DNA of 64,000 nucleotides from Saccharum officinarum. Lineage: Eukaryota; Streptophyta; Magnoliopsida; Poales; Poaceae. The translations under genes and the position numbers were made by a program. Positions 10,447 through 22,859 of this stretch are shown in pieces. The DNA lies in NCBI GenBank assembly GCA_020631735.1, contig CM036209.1:3571451-3635450 (forward strand), written 5' to 3'. The notes under the pieces were generated by a model. That model was not told the DNA's origin, searched no databases, and saw only the letters and a program-made list of their open reading frames with translations. Position 1 is the stretch's first letter; every line of letters begins with the position of its first letter.

Positions 10447-12659
10447 TGAAAGTCCCTAGTTTGGTTTTAGCTAATTGATGAAACCTAAGTACTAATCACA
10501 TGTGCTTGAGTGTTTTTTTGATGCAAATGCTGTGGGGGAGGTCCCCACAGAAAACTTTTTATAAATTTTAAAGGATCAGTACAGAGTTAAATGTGCTTGA
10601 GTGTTGATAGCAAAAGATGATTGGTACACTCCTAAGTTATGGCAAGATGCATGTTGATCATGATGACTTGGTGCCATACTTAGAGAAGAAGAGGAGATGG
10701 AGTGCAATCCTATGGAGCTCAAGGCAAATGTATAGATATGATTTACTTTTGGTGATCAAGACACCATAGAGGGTGTGATCACACTTAGGATCGATAGCTG
10801 TATTGTAAAGAGGAGAATTTCCAGGGCTATTGATCACTTAAGTGCCACAAGATGAGGATTTATTTGCATATGCATTTAGATCTAGTGGAGAGCTAACTTA
10901 ACACCTTAAAAATGATTTTGAAAATGCTAACACACATGCACATGGTGATGTACCCTTGGTGATGTTAGCACATTTGCGAAGGCGGTGGTGTTTGAGCGGT
11001 AGAGATGGGTTTGGGGCCCTCTCTCCCTCCCGCCAAGCTTACGAGACGGGATTCGGCACTTTTTTGTGGAAGTGAAATGCCTATTTTCTACGCCGGAGGC
11101 GGAGTTTATCTCTAAGTCATCGTGGATAGAAACGGAGGCGAATGGAGGTCACTGGGCTGACCGGACGCTGAACCGGAAGCTGAACCGGACGCGGTCTCAG
11201 CATGACCAGACGCGTCCGGTCAGTTCTTCCCGCGTGCTGTGAACGCGTGCATCGGCGCGTCCGGTCACTCGCGGAACCGGCGCGTCCGGTGAGGCGCAAG
11301 AGGGACAACGAACGCGAAGGGTCGATCGGACGCGGTGGCTCATCCGGTCATGCTCGACCGGACGCGTCCCGTCATGAGTGGGTGCTTACTGGAATCGACC
11401 AAACGCTGACACTGTGGCGTCCGGTCAGTTCAAGCGGCGTGTCCGGTTGCATGGTCAAAAACGCGAATCATGGCGATCGGACGCCGAGGCGCGTCCGATC
11501 AATATTTGATCGGTGCGTCCGGTCACTCTAGTGCGTGAACAAGTATCTTTAAGTGACCGTTAGAATCGAATGAACGAGTTTCAAAATGGGACATGTGGCG
11601 AGCATCGGGCGGAGTTGCGCAGCGCGACCGGACGCTGTCCGCGTCAGGTCAGTTCGACCGGCGTGTCCGGTCAGCATGATTGCAGCAGCACTTTGTTCCT
11701 AATGGCTCTATTCTTTAGAGGTGCCGATAAATATGTGTTTGACCGGTTTGAGGAGGTCTCTCTTGGACATTTTGACATCCTAACATCCTCTTAATCTGAG
11801 CACATTCCCTCCCACTCATCTCCCTCACTTGATTGCCCAATCAAAGTGAGATTGAGTGATCTCAAGTGTGTTTACGTGTGAGTTTGCATTTAGTTGGCAC
11901 TTGGGTGTTCTCTTGCTGCGGGATTCTTGTTTCTCTTGGTGATTGCCGCCACCTAGACGGCTTGGAGCAGCGGAGGAGGTTCGGCACGAGTTGGAGATTG
12001 TTCGTGGCCGGCTCCGACGACTTGTGAGGGGCTTTGCACCTTCCCCGGCGAAGAGCCATAAGGTAGCTCTAATATATTGTGTGTGTCATTGAGTTATCTC
12101 AGTTACGGTTGGTTCTTGCGGTGCTCTTGGGGAGCTTGGCTTTAGATTGCCAATTAGCCGCCGTACCACGAAGTGGTGGTCGACACAACGGGGATGTAGC
12201 GTGCCGGCAAGCACGTGAACCTCGAAAAAAAATTGTGCGTCACCTTTGTGATTGATTTCTTGGATTTCTCCTGGTGATTGGTCTTCATATTGTTGTGATT
12301 GGTTCATTCCTCGACGCGGTGGTATAAAGATCACTTACCTCTCTTTTACATTCCGCAAACTAGTTGTAACAAGCTCTTTAGTGTAATTAGTTTTGAGAGC
12401 TTATTTTTTCTTTGCTAGTGTAGCTTGTCACATAGTTGAGCTCTTTAGTGTAGCTAGCTTGTGAGAGCTCGTAGTGACTTAGTTCTTGATTGTTATAGTG
12501 ATCATAGTTACTAGAATTGTTGGATAGGTGGCTTGCAACTCTTGTAAAGCTAGAGCAAAATCGCATTTCGCCATTTGTTATACTAACCTCTTGCTGTAAT
12601 GATTTTGTAGAATTTTTAATAGGCTATTCACCCCCCTCTAGCCATATTTGGACCTTTCA
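10447..12659 (+). mobile_element. Inner LTR-like TGAAAG...CTTTCA element
   Basis: Starts TGAAAGTCCCTAG and ends CTATTCACCCCCCTCTAGCC...CTTTCA, the same termini as the element at 48778-50817. The interior has a (A/C)CCGGACGC / GCGTCCGGTC motif field (11150-11690). Left and right flanks (TAACT versus CTAAT) do not give a clean target duplication. It sits inside the outer element of the same family. No coding capacity. Confidence 0.75.
10513..10590 (-). mobile_element. 78-bp LINE 3'-end fragment
   Basis: Begins with an oligo-T run and carries the GTGGGGGAGGTCCCCACAG motif seen at LINE 3' tails in grasses, read on the minus strand. It is flanked by a perfect 13-bp duplication, ATGTGCTTGAGTG, at 10500-10512 and 10591-10603. 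A severely 5'-truncated target-primed insertion. Confidence 0.85.
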
Positions 12660-13621
12660 CTAATGCACCTGTGCCACTGTTTTGGGCCTAGAAACGCTAA
12701 GGGAAAGCAACCGGACACTGCGGCGAGTCCGGTCAGTGTTGACCGAACACGTTTGGTTGATGAAAAAGCTCGCTGGTACCTTTCTGTTTGTGACCGGATG
12801 CTAGGTGATGGTCAGTTCGGTCGATCAATCGGACGCGGAGTTCGTTTGCGCACGTTGGAAGCCGTTGGCGCCCAACGGTAACATTCAAACGGCTAGTACA
12901 CGTGGCGAGCGCAGCGTGACCGGACTCTGGACCGGACTCTGGGGTGAGTCCGGTCAGTGCGCAGAAACCAGGATAAAGGGGGTAATGGCTATTTTATCCC
13001 TTGGGGCCATAAAAGGAGAGTGTGGCCGACCTTGGCACATGGTTGGCACCCTTAGGACTTAGTGTCCATGCTTGGGGAGTACGATTCAATTGCGAGTGAG
13101 TGGTTCTAGTGCGATTGCATCGTGAGGTTGCATCAAGTGGCACTAGGTGTTCGAGTTGCAAGCCAGTGGTGTTTGTTACTCTTGGAGGTTGCCACCTCCT
13201 AGATGGCTTGGTGATGGTCTCTGTCGAAGCACGTAAAGAAGATTGTACGGCGCTCCGGCGAAGTGATTGTGAGGGGGATTGTGCTCACCCTGCGGGAGCC
13301 ACGAAGAGCAACACTAGTAGAGCATGTTATTGAGCTACCCTGACTTGTGGGTAGGTTCTTGCGGTGCCCGACGTGCAGGCTTGGCGGGTGATGCCAATTA
13401 GCCACCGAACCACCAAGTGAGCGGTCGACACAACGAGAACTAGCATGTCGGCAAGCACATGAACCTCAGGAGAAAAATCATTGTGTCATCCTTGTCTTCC
13501 TGTTGGTTTGCATCCCCATTACACAAGCTTGTATTTACTTTCATATACATTGCGCTTGTGTAGTGGCTCTTGTAATTAATTTGCTTGTGTAGCTTGCTAA
13601 TTACCTTCTTGCTTGTGTAGC

Positions 13622-16600
13622 TGTAGCACCCAGTTTTAAGAACAAAACCAGATACACACCATATGTGAGCCTAAGAAGTCAAATCTCACATATAGCTACA
13701 AATAAGGGTAATATCAAAAGACAATGCTCAATATATAACGTACTTATGATAAAAAGATATAACCTTAGATAGCAAACAAAGGAAAGACAACTCCGGTCTT
13801 CAGGTGAAGACTCCACTCGACAGGGACAACTGACTGGTTGATTACAAGCCTGTCTGCTCCAATCTCTGGCAATCTGGTACCCATCCGAGATTTTTCTAAA
13901 ATATTAAAAATAAACAAGCGTGAGTACATTTCGTACTCTACAAGTATAACATGGGGATTCATGAGGCTCAAAAGTCAGACACGGTTTACTACATTTAGCA
14001 TTTTAGTAAGTCAACATTTTGTTATTGATCAATATCAAATTATGCTTAAGCTCCCAAATTAACCCACATGATCATATACTAGAATTAAATAGAGTCATTG
14101 ATCAACATTATATCATCATCACCGTCATCATCATCATAATAACATCATAGTTCACCATGAACAACAACATCATAAGTAACCATTTATTCTGTGAGTTTTC
14201 TAGGTCGCTCGTGACCGTGAGCACGGCTGTTATAACAGTTTTAACACTCTGCAGATGTTGTGCATCTTTATCCGTGAGTCGTGTTGCCCATATGCCCGAG
14301 TTAATTACTCCCATAACACTTCCAAGGTGAGCGGGCAGGGTACACTATGAAGCCTTCCATAGGTCTCGTCTAACAAGTTAGGGCCACGAGGTTTCCTCGG
14401 CAGGCAGATATAGAGAACCCTCTTTGTGTGGCACAATTCCCGTAGGCTATACACACAAGAACAGAGGTAGTTCTATACCTAAAGTGGCAAGCCCCTCTTG
14501 CTCCCTTTCGGGTAACCTCTAACAAGGTAGAAAAGATCCTATTACTGAGCTAAAGTCAGAGCCATATAACTCTCACGGTTGCACTGTATGTCCCAGCTTT
14601 TGCCCTATAGATAAGTCCTTACGGAGAGTTTAGGGCAACATGATCGACATCATTTGCACCATCACCCTATATTTCAATTATTACCATCATGTTTATCCGT
14701 TTGTTCCATTAATCATAGTATTGATCATGTTTGAATAGGGCACTAGCATTCTACTCATATGTAATAAAACCCATAGGCATCAAGGTATAAGTCATCAATG
14801 GCTAGGATGTCCTTATAGTCGAGCATTATTAGACACATGCATAATGAGTAGATTATATAATGAATAGGAATCAAGGTAGACCCATGCTATACTTGCCTTG
14901 GTTCACACTCCTGCTGATCTTGCTGGTCTTCGAAGTACTCCTGGTTCCCAACGTACTCCTCACCGTTTGAACTCGACCAACACGGCAACGTACAAATTTC
15001 AGGAGCATTCATGCATAGCACACAAATCTATAATTAGAACAGTACACCAGCAGTATAAAAACAAGATAAAAAGTTTATAAAAATATTCTACGTCTCACTA
15101 CGATCACATCAACGTGAAGTGCACGAAAAACGGAGCTACAACGCAAAAGTTACGAGCTATTTACAGTTCCAAAAGCTAGCTATTAAACTAGACTTAATCG
15201 AGAAATTCGAAAGCTCCTAACAGGTCTAACAGTAGCACTATTGCGTAGATTACGAAATTATGAAACTAACGCAAGTTGAACAGGTCGAATCGGAGCTAAA
15301 ACGACGATTTTATAAGCGTTTTACTGCAGTGGCAATTTTGTAAATAGATCAAACTATTTTTGAATTTAAAATAAATCAAAACTCAGATTTATCCAAATAG
15401 CCGAGGACTGCGGGTTCAAATATGAGAGAGGTGGAGGTCTCTTTAGCAAAAATCCCCACGAAGGGGTATCATCAGTTATGGGCCATTGATCTCAGATCGG
15501 ACGGTCGATAATAGATGGAGGAAAGAGAGAGAAGGCGCGGCCGCCGGAGAAACAGCCGGTGCGGCGGCCCTCCATTGCCGGCGGCGAGGATGCTCGCCGG
15601 CGTGAGCGAAACGGGCCCTAGAGGCCACCGTTCGATGAACTGAGAGCACCAGGAGAGAGCGGGGATGATGGCGAATCAGTCTCGAGGCAAAACATGGCCG
15701 AAGGACGGCCCGCGCAGCGTGCGCGCCATGGCCGATGACGAGGAGCTTGCCGGCGTGGTGCAATCGAGCGCTACGGAGCTCCATTTTCCAATGAAATGCT
15801 ACGGGAGGATGCGGAGAAGATGGCGAACTCATTCGTTCCCTTTGCGCGGGCGGGGATGGTCCTACGCGGGGCTCACCATGGCCGGTAGCGAGAGAAGCTC
15901 GTCGGCTCAATTGGCTAAGGCCCTAGAGGCCACCAATCATCACGGGAGATGGACGGGGAGAAAGAGGAGAGAGAGGCGAAGCTCACCATGCGAAAAACAC
16001 GGGGCGGAGGCGGCTCGGGGACGACGACCAACACGGTGGGGCAGACGGCTCCTCTAGTGAATCGCTGTCACACGGTGGTGCGGTTCCGCGAGTGGAAATG
16101 GAGCGGGGAGGGCAGCAAGGGGAGGCGGTGGATTGGTCCGGCTCCCTTTTGAAGGCTGGGCGCGGGGAGGACGCTCCCACGATGGAGCGTGGGCGCGGTC
16201 AGCGGGGCGGTTGCTCAAGACCGAGCGAGCGAGCGGAGCGGAAGGGAGGGGGTGGAACTGACAGCTGGCCCCGGCGCGTCAGTGGCTCAAGGCAAGGAAG
16301 GGCGCGGGCGGGGCAGTTGCGGCCGAGATGGGCCGGCCCAGGAGGGAGGCGGAAGGAAGGGCGCATGCGTGGCCCGGCTCAGCGGGAAAAGCAGCAGGCC
16401 GAACGGCCGCTCGGGCCGGAAGGAGGTAGGGGAAAGGAAAAGGGCGCGCGGGCCGACGGGCTGACCGGGCCAGCAGGCCGAAGGTGAGTTAGGGAGTGGG
16501 AAAATGAAGTTTTTTTTTTCAAATTGATTTTCCAAATCTATTTTCAAAAGGTTTTTGAATCTCTTTTGTACTGTGAATCAAAACCAATCATCACAAAAAT

Positions 16601-16757
16601 AAAATGCATCGGCATGAGTGCATCAACATGTATCTATCCTTATGAAATTTTTTTAATTTCATAAAAAAATATTATTGCACTAGGTTTCAATGTCCACAAA
16701 ATACTTATTAAATTAACTTAGCTAATTTATAAAAATGCGAATTTTCAGGGTGTTACG
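13622..16757 (+). mobile_element. 3.1-kb solo LTR (TGTAGCACCC...GGGTGTTACG)
   Basis: Starts TGTAGCACCC at 13622 and ends GGGTGTTACG at 16757, with matching inverted ends. The 5-bp target duplication GTAGC is at 13617-13621 and 16758-16762. The terminal CA has mutated to CG. There is no internal retroviral-type coding region and no second LTR, so it is a solo LTR. Length and TGTARCACCC termini suggest a Tekay/Del-type chromovirus LTR (inference). The GC-rich part at 15480-16490 has overlapping open frames on both strands that I do not accept as genes. Confidence 0.85.
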
Positions 16758-17183
16758 GTAGCATAGAAGTAGCTCCCTTGTGTGGCTAATTTAGTTTTAG
16801 TAACCTTGTTAGTCACATTGCTTAGTTTATGTAGCTAAGTAATTTGCGCTTTCTAATTTGGCATTAGTTGCCTTATTGTTGAGTATTGCTAGTGAGCTTA
16901 GGAGTTTTGTGCTTTTGCTTACTAGTTGTGTAGGAGCTCCCCGTGCTTGAAATGTGGCATATGTTTGTGCGACCTTGCTTCTAGAATTGGTTAGGTGAGC
17001 TCTAGCTAGCCCGGCACCTTAGTTGCTTGTTTAGTATAGGTGTTTGATAACTTAGATAGAGGGGTGTAGTCTTGGCTAGACCAATAGTTTTAATTCCATA
17101 TTTGTTACGGTTAACTGACACGATTAATTTTAGAAAAGGACTATTCATCTCTTCTGGTCCGTCGTCTTAACCCTTAAAAAAAC

Positions 17184-17850
17184 ACGTAGCAACAAAGCAA
17201 CAATGTCAAGCTATCAGTTGCTTTGTTTTATGGGCGATATTGTATACGACTGTCTTTCAAGAAACTCTAGGCTTCCTGCTCGATTTTTCTTACAGCGAGC
17301 GCGCTGAAGTTTGCGTCGTTGCATCTTGGTCAAGTCTGAAGGCGCCACCTTGGTTCGAAGTACTTGGACTCTAGCTTACTACTCTCAACTTCATTTTCTC
17401 CTTCAGAGGCACTTTTGCTCCACTTTTTGCATAGTGGATGAGCCTGGTTCTCAATGACAATCAGCTCTTTGATCTTTTTAATCGAGACCTCCATAGAGCC
17501 AATTATATATAAGATACTCTTGTTTGATGCCTTGCATAGGTGCAGCAGGAACCTCCTTATTGTTAGGCACAAAAATTTGTTTAGGAGGTGACTAGACTTT
17601 TTTTTTATGAGTCGATTCATCGAGACGGTCCTTTTTGATTGGTGTACTTATTCAAAAGTCGAACAAAAGCTGATTGTAATTGCATCTCGTTAGTAAAATT
17701 CTTGACCTTATTTATCTTTCACGTTTTTATCTCTAGTTGCCTTGGTTTGGAGGTGCACGGGGGTCTTTGATCCACCTTTATTAGGCCCATTTTAAGAAAC
17801 CGGTATTACTGTTTTTTTTGTTTACTGCCATAGACAACAACAATTCCATA
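17184..17850. repeat. Duplicated segment, copy B, right half
   Basis: Continues the alignment with copy A from about 605 to 1270 (shared AACAAAGCAACNATGTCAAGC, then the region matching 720-1180). It follows the AAAAC target duplication at 17179-17183. Confidence 0.75.
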
Positions 17851-18236
17851 AACGTTTTGCTCTCTATAGCGTGAGTTTTCACTTGCCCTCCGAGCCCAGA
17901 AGACTTGACGGTGATTTTGATATTCTCCTGACCATCCAAGGACCCCTTGAACACGATTTCATGTCCCCGAAGTCTTTTCAATTTTGCTATCTTTCATAGG
18001 ATCTATCAAGGTGTTACATCATCATCTTTTAGACCGCGAACCATGTGTCATGTCGGGCATTTATATAAAATCAGCTTATTTCCATTAGAGCCACCATTTT
18101 CTTTCTCGAAACGAATTAAACCCACAGTATTGTACGCACCTTATATGTTGATATATATTTATCTATAAACTTGGTCTGATTTTTTTTCAAAAAAGGTTGA
18201 GTTATCAAAAAATAAAGCTAAAACCACCAATAGAAT

Positions 18237-18522
18237 GGGCCTGTTTAGCACAGCTCGCAACAGTTTTATGAGTTGTTGTGAGCTGTTTTTTTTACCAAAT
18301 ACGTATTTTCATCTCTTCCTCTCACAAAAGCATGAGTTGGGATAAAGCTAAAAATAGTAGCTTTTACTATAGCTCTCTCTCTCTCATAAAATGTTGCTGA
18401 AGCTATTTTGCGAAACACTTTTCTCAAAACAGCTCAGCTTTCTTAAAAAAAACTGTTTGTAAAGCTGTTTTCTCCAAAAATACAACTTTACTGGTAAAGC
18501 TAAGCTATACCAAACAGATCCA
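18237..18522. mobile_element. MITE with GGCCTGTTT...AAACAGATCC ends
   Basis: The left end reads GGGCCTGTTTAGCACAGCTC and the right end AGCTATACCAAACAGATCC, which are imperfect inverted repeats. The interior is AT-rich with repeated AGCT/CAGCT words. It lies in the upstream region of the transporter gene starting at 18917. The target duplication was not resolved. Confidence 0.55.
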
Positions 18523-18593
18523 ATATATATTTTAAAACAAATGGAATAGATCGAAATGAACTTACTATTACTAAACAGGAAAGCTCATGTGTA

Positions 18594-18606
18594 TGTATAA
18601 ATATAG
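18594..18606 (+). promoter_or_regulatory. Candidate TATA box of the MFS transporter gene
   Basis: A TATAAATATA motif lies about 315 bp upstream of the start codon at 18917, in a TATA-box-like setting for a plant promoter. The next 300 bp would be 5' UTR. No transcript evidence is available here. Confidence 0.35.
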
Positions 18607-18916
18607 GCAGCGCGATCGATCAAGCAGGTGGCTGAGCAGAGAAGATCGCCCTGTTCGTTTGGACTTATCAGCAGAATCAGCAGCCATCCAGCAGTGTTTT
18701 TCTCTCACAACAAACCAACGAACAGTGCTTTCAGCACAATAAACCAGCGAAACGAAGGCTGAAAGAGGGAGGGGGAAGCGGTTGTTGGCACGGACGGACT
18801 GGCAACGCGCGCGCCTTGCAATCATCATTCCAGAATCAAACAAGCATGGCGCAACCAGGCCGAGGCGGGGAGGAGGGCGCTGGAATGGCGGAGGTGGAGG
18901 GGCGGTGGCATGAGCG

Positions 18917-21900
18917 ATGGAGGAACGGCGACGGCGGCCGGGACGAGGCGTGGCGACGGTGTGGATCCAGGCGGTGACGGGGACCAACTTCGACTTCTCG
19001 GCCTACTCGTCGGCGCTCAAGTCGTCGCTGGGGGTGTCGCAGGAGGCGCTCAACTACCTGGCAACGGCGTCGGACCTGGGCAAGGCGCTGGGGTGGTCGT
19101 CGGGCCTCGCGCTGCTCCACATGCCGCTCCACGCCGTGCTCATGGTCTCCGCCGCCATGGGGCTCGCCGCCTACGCCGTCCAGTACTACTGCCTCGTCGC
19201 GGCCGTCGCCGTCCCCTACCCTCTGGTACGTGCGTGTCGTCGTCACTGTCATTGCTTGGCGGCGTGTCCAGCTGATGTTCGATCGTTGAGCCGTGGTTGC
19301 CAGGCAGTGCAGAGTCACCTCGGCCGTCTCGATCGTTTGGTTTAGTCTATGAGAAAGAAAGAAATAAATAACCAAAAATAAAAGAAGATAGGAATGGACG
19401 TAGACGACGACGATGGAGACTGATATGGCCGGCGGCAGCTCGTCCTTCCGTCGGTCCGGTCGCGACGACCATGCCGTGCCGGCCGGCTCCTATTCGGAGG
19501 CTTGCTATGCTTCTATATATTCGGAGGGTGACGGACGGTGACCAGCAGTCCAGCACCAAGCAAGCACGCTACTCCACGGTGGGCTTCCTTTTCTTGATGC
19601 ACCCTTCGGAACGGATCTCAATCTCCTTCCTTACGTTTATTATCCGAACCAAACCATCCTCACCTTCCCTCTTCTTTGTTTCCCCTTTCCCTTTTCTTCT
19701 TCTTCTTCTTGTTATTCTACTGCGCGTGTTTATTACAGAACACAAGTTTAGCATCACTGGATTCGTATTTCAAAGCTTTTCGTCGTATGGTGCTGATCGA
19801 TTTTCTTGTCATAAACTATATATATAGTCATAGACTTTTAAAAATAATGAGGTATTTTTTTATATAAACTTCATTCTCACATAGTGATTACTGTCTTTGT
19901 ACATTAAGAATCTCTCCAAATGGCAGTGTTTGGATAAATAAATAGTTAGATTCTAGAATTTCATTCTAAAATGCAAATGGGTTGGCATTCTTATTTTTCT
20001 ATCACGTTCTCATGCGTTTTCCTTACAAAATCCAAACAAAGGGCCGAGCAAAAGTGACATGACATGAAATGGGGATTAGACATCCATCATCAACCAGCGG
20101 AGTATCCAGCAATAGTTAAGTTACTTCATCAACAACCAACCAACGAACCAGTACATTACAAATTCAGTCTCAGGTCTGAATTGAATGTTATCTGCAACTA
20201 ACTCAACTCTGCTTTCCTCCTACCAGTCTCTGCCTCTGCTCTGCTTTTGACTGCTAGATGAGCCACCTGCACACCACGCGCGCTCTCACAAACTTCTAAC
20301 TTCTCCTGTTTCTGTCTAATAACCTGATTAAAAAAAACACATACTCCAAACTGTATACGTTTCTTTTTCCTGGTAAATATCTTGTTCATTGATAGGTGTG
20401 CCCAGTCCTAAAACCCTTTTTTCAACTGTCAAACAGTGACCACACATTCCATCAACTAGCATCAATCAAGGAATCAAAATCCTGGGGAAGCGTAAAATGT
20501 TCTTGCTTCTGTTAACAAGCAAACCACTCAAATTCATTTCCTCCACAGCACCAGCAGGACACTATCTTTATCCAAACTCAAAAATCTTGAAGGCCTAGTA
20601 GTAGTGTATACACAAAGGTAGATAAGTTCTCAGCTAGATACAACATCCCCACCGGCATCACACACGCATGAGGCATGCCATTCAATTCTCACAAGTCACG
20701 GCTGCATCATCCACCAACTCCACACCTTCCTTCAATACATTCAGGAGAAATATGTGGCATGTCACAACACATAAATGGAATCACAAAGTTTTAAGGTCAC
20801 ATTGCCACGGTGCTGTTACAAAATACTACAGCATTTGATACCTAACCTCAATTCCCTGCTCAGCTACTCAATGCCTACCACATATCTGGGTACTAGGAAT
20901 TGTTGAGGAAAATGAGATTAGATGTCCCACTCCAAACACATTTTAAAAGCATTCATCACTACATCTTCAAAGGAAAATAAAAAGGATGTGCATTCTTCTA
21001 GTAGAGACCCTGCGTTCCGGACCCTATTGATAGACCTCCCAGCATAGAAATCAACCCTGCAGTTTTCAGTAGACAGTCTATATTAGCATACTGGTTTTTC
21101 TTGACAAACAGATTGCAAAACACTTGACACAGAATGTATTCAAGCCAAGATGTAGAGACAACACAGGTTAAATTGTCAATAAAGCCATAGCATTCAATTT
21201 ATATTGAACTTAATTATATCATCAAATTCTGATTCATATGTTGGCCCTTGCAGGTGTTCTTGGTCTGCTTGATAGCAGGGTGCAGCATCTGCTGGTTCAA
21301 CACAGCATGCTTTGTTCTCTGCATACGCAGCTTCTCTGCAAACAACCGCTCCCTGGCCCTCTCCCTCTCAATAAGCTTCAATGGGCTCAGCGCTGCCTTC
21401 TACACTCTCTTTGCGAATGCCCTCTCCCCTTCCTCCCCAGCTGTATACCTCCTCCTCAATGCAATCCTCCCTTTTGGTGTCTCTATTCTTGCACTCCCAG
21501 CAATCCTCCTCAGACACACAAATGACAGCCACCTCCAAAGTGCGCCCAGGCATGACAGGCGTGTCTTCCTCGGTCTCTACATCCTCGCATTCATCACCGG
21601 CATATATCTGGTGGTCTTTGGATCTTTCACCGCAACCGGCTCAACTGCATGGGTCATCCTCACAGGTGCCATGGTCCTCCTCGCCCTTCCTCTCATCATC
21701 CCTGCCTGCTCCAGTTGCTCATATGTGGATACAGATGGCCCTGACCCTGCATCGCCACTAAACCATGATGATCCACATAAGCCACTCCTAATCAGTAACA
21801 ATCATCAGATGGAGTCCAATGCGATGGTGCAAAAACCAATGGAGCACCAGACGCAGGGCAATTGTTGTGGAACAATAGTGGGCAAGGGCCGCTTGGCGGC

Positions 21901-22700
21901 GCTCAGTGAAGAACATAGTGCAAAGAAGCTCATTTGGTGTGTGGACTTCTGGCTCTACTACACAGCCTACTTCTGTGGAGCCACTGTTGGCCTGGTATAC
22001 AGCAACAACTTGGGGCAGATTGCGCAGTCATTGCAACAGCAGTCACAGCTCACCATGCTACTTGCTGTCTACTCATCCTGCTCCTTCTTCAGTCGTCTTC
22101 TTTCTGCACTACCTGACATCCTTCACAGGTATCTGTTTTGCTTTATACACAAACATATATCTCATCATATCACATGCTTCCTAACTAAAATTTGTATACA
22201 GGAAGGTGTCACTTGCTCGCACAGGGTGGCTTGCTGCTGCATTGGTCCCCATGCCAATGGCCTTTTTCCTTATGTGGAACCAACAAGATGCGAGCACCCT
22301 GGTAGCAGGAACAGCACTAGTTGGCCTAAGCTCAGGGTTCATCTTTGCTGCAGCAGTGCCAGTGACCTCCGAGCTCTTTGGACCAAATAGCGTTGGGGTG
22401 AATCACAACATCCTAATCACCAATATCCCGCTGGGCTCACTCCTCTATGGCCAGATTGCTGCCATGGTATACGATGGAAATGGCCAAAAGATGACAGTAA
22501 TGGATAACAGCACTGGCATTGTTGACACCATGATTGTGTGCATGGGGATGAAGTGCTACTCAACCACCTTCTTCCTGTGGGCTTGCATCACATTTCTGGG
22601 GTTAGCATCAAGCATAGTTCTATTCATACGAACAAAACCAGCTTATGCTGCTGCTGTTAGCCGGTCAAGTTGTAAGCACCTTCACGAAGTTTCCAGTTAA
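18917..22700 (+). CDS. Nodulin-like / NFD4-like MFS transporter
   Basis: Three exons: 18917-19225, 21254-22128 and 22202-22700, all with GT..AG borders. Together they give 560 codons plus TAA. The N-terminal exon (..WIQAVTGTNFDFSAYSSALK..) is the hallmark start of the plant Nodulin-like domain. Exons 2 and 3 supply the remaining hydrophobic spans, a hydrophilic central loop at about residues 265-310, and a C-terminal MFS half containing WLAAALVPMPMAFF and SSGFIFAAAVPVTSELFG. The family are multi-pass membrane transporters related to Arabidopsis NUCLEAR FUSION DEFECTIVE 4. Substrates are mostly unknown, so I assign none. Intron 1 is about 2 kb and holds no other gene. The start at 18917 is the first ATG in frame before the conserved segment. 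The inverted repeat begins just 3' of the stop, so a second copy probably lies beyond the right window edge. Confidence 0.9.
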
Positions 22701-22859
22701 CAGAGAAACTCCTTTATCAGTTCCTTACTGATTTTAAACCACAGTTAGCTTGTACAAAAAATTGACTTAGTTCTAGGTGAAATGGGCTAGATACAATACA
22801 TGAAATGAATACCATGACAAGAGACATCAGGAGGATAGAAAATTATCAGCTGGTATGTA

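Larger units (their letters stand above)
8196..17178 (+). mobile_element. Outer LTR-like element with nested insertions
   Basis: Begins TGAAAGATCCCTAG at 8196, flanked by AAAAC (8191-8195), with AAAAC repeated at 17179-17183. Without the three large inserts it is about 2.45 kb. It carries fields of CCGGTC/GACCGG motifs (10340-10440, 12700-12970) and a conserved tail ending near 17160 in a CTATTCATC motif, like the other TGAAAG...CTTTCA elements in this window. It has no coding domain. The 3' terminus is degenerate. I interpret it as a solo LTR or LTR-like non-autonomous element. Confidence 0.7.

Noticed and set aside
11117..11531. Frames in the GACCGGACGC field of the LTR-like element
   Set aside because: The reading frames come from a repeated CpG-rich motif. 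The same artefact appears at 12648-13062, 36846-37133, 43178-43569 and 49412-49916.
15476..16487. 130-145-residue frames inside the 3.1-kb LTR
   Set aside because: Frames on both strands of a GC-rich LTR segment, no retroviral or host domain.
18571..19375. Minus-strand frames of 138 and 179 residues
   Set aside because: Antisense shadows of the first exon and promoter of the MFS transporter.
21368..21801. Extra frames within MFS exon 2
   Set aside because: Shadows of the real exon, which has family motifs and correct splice borders.
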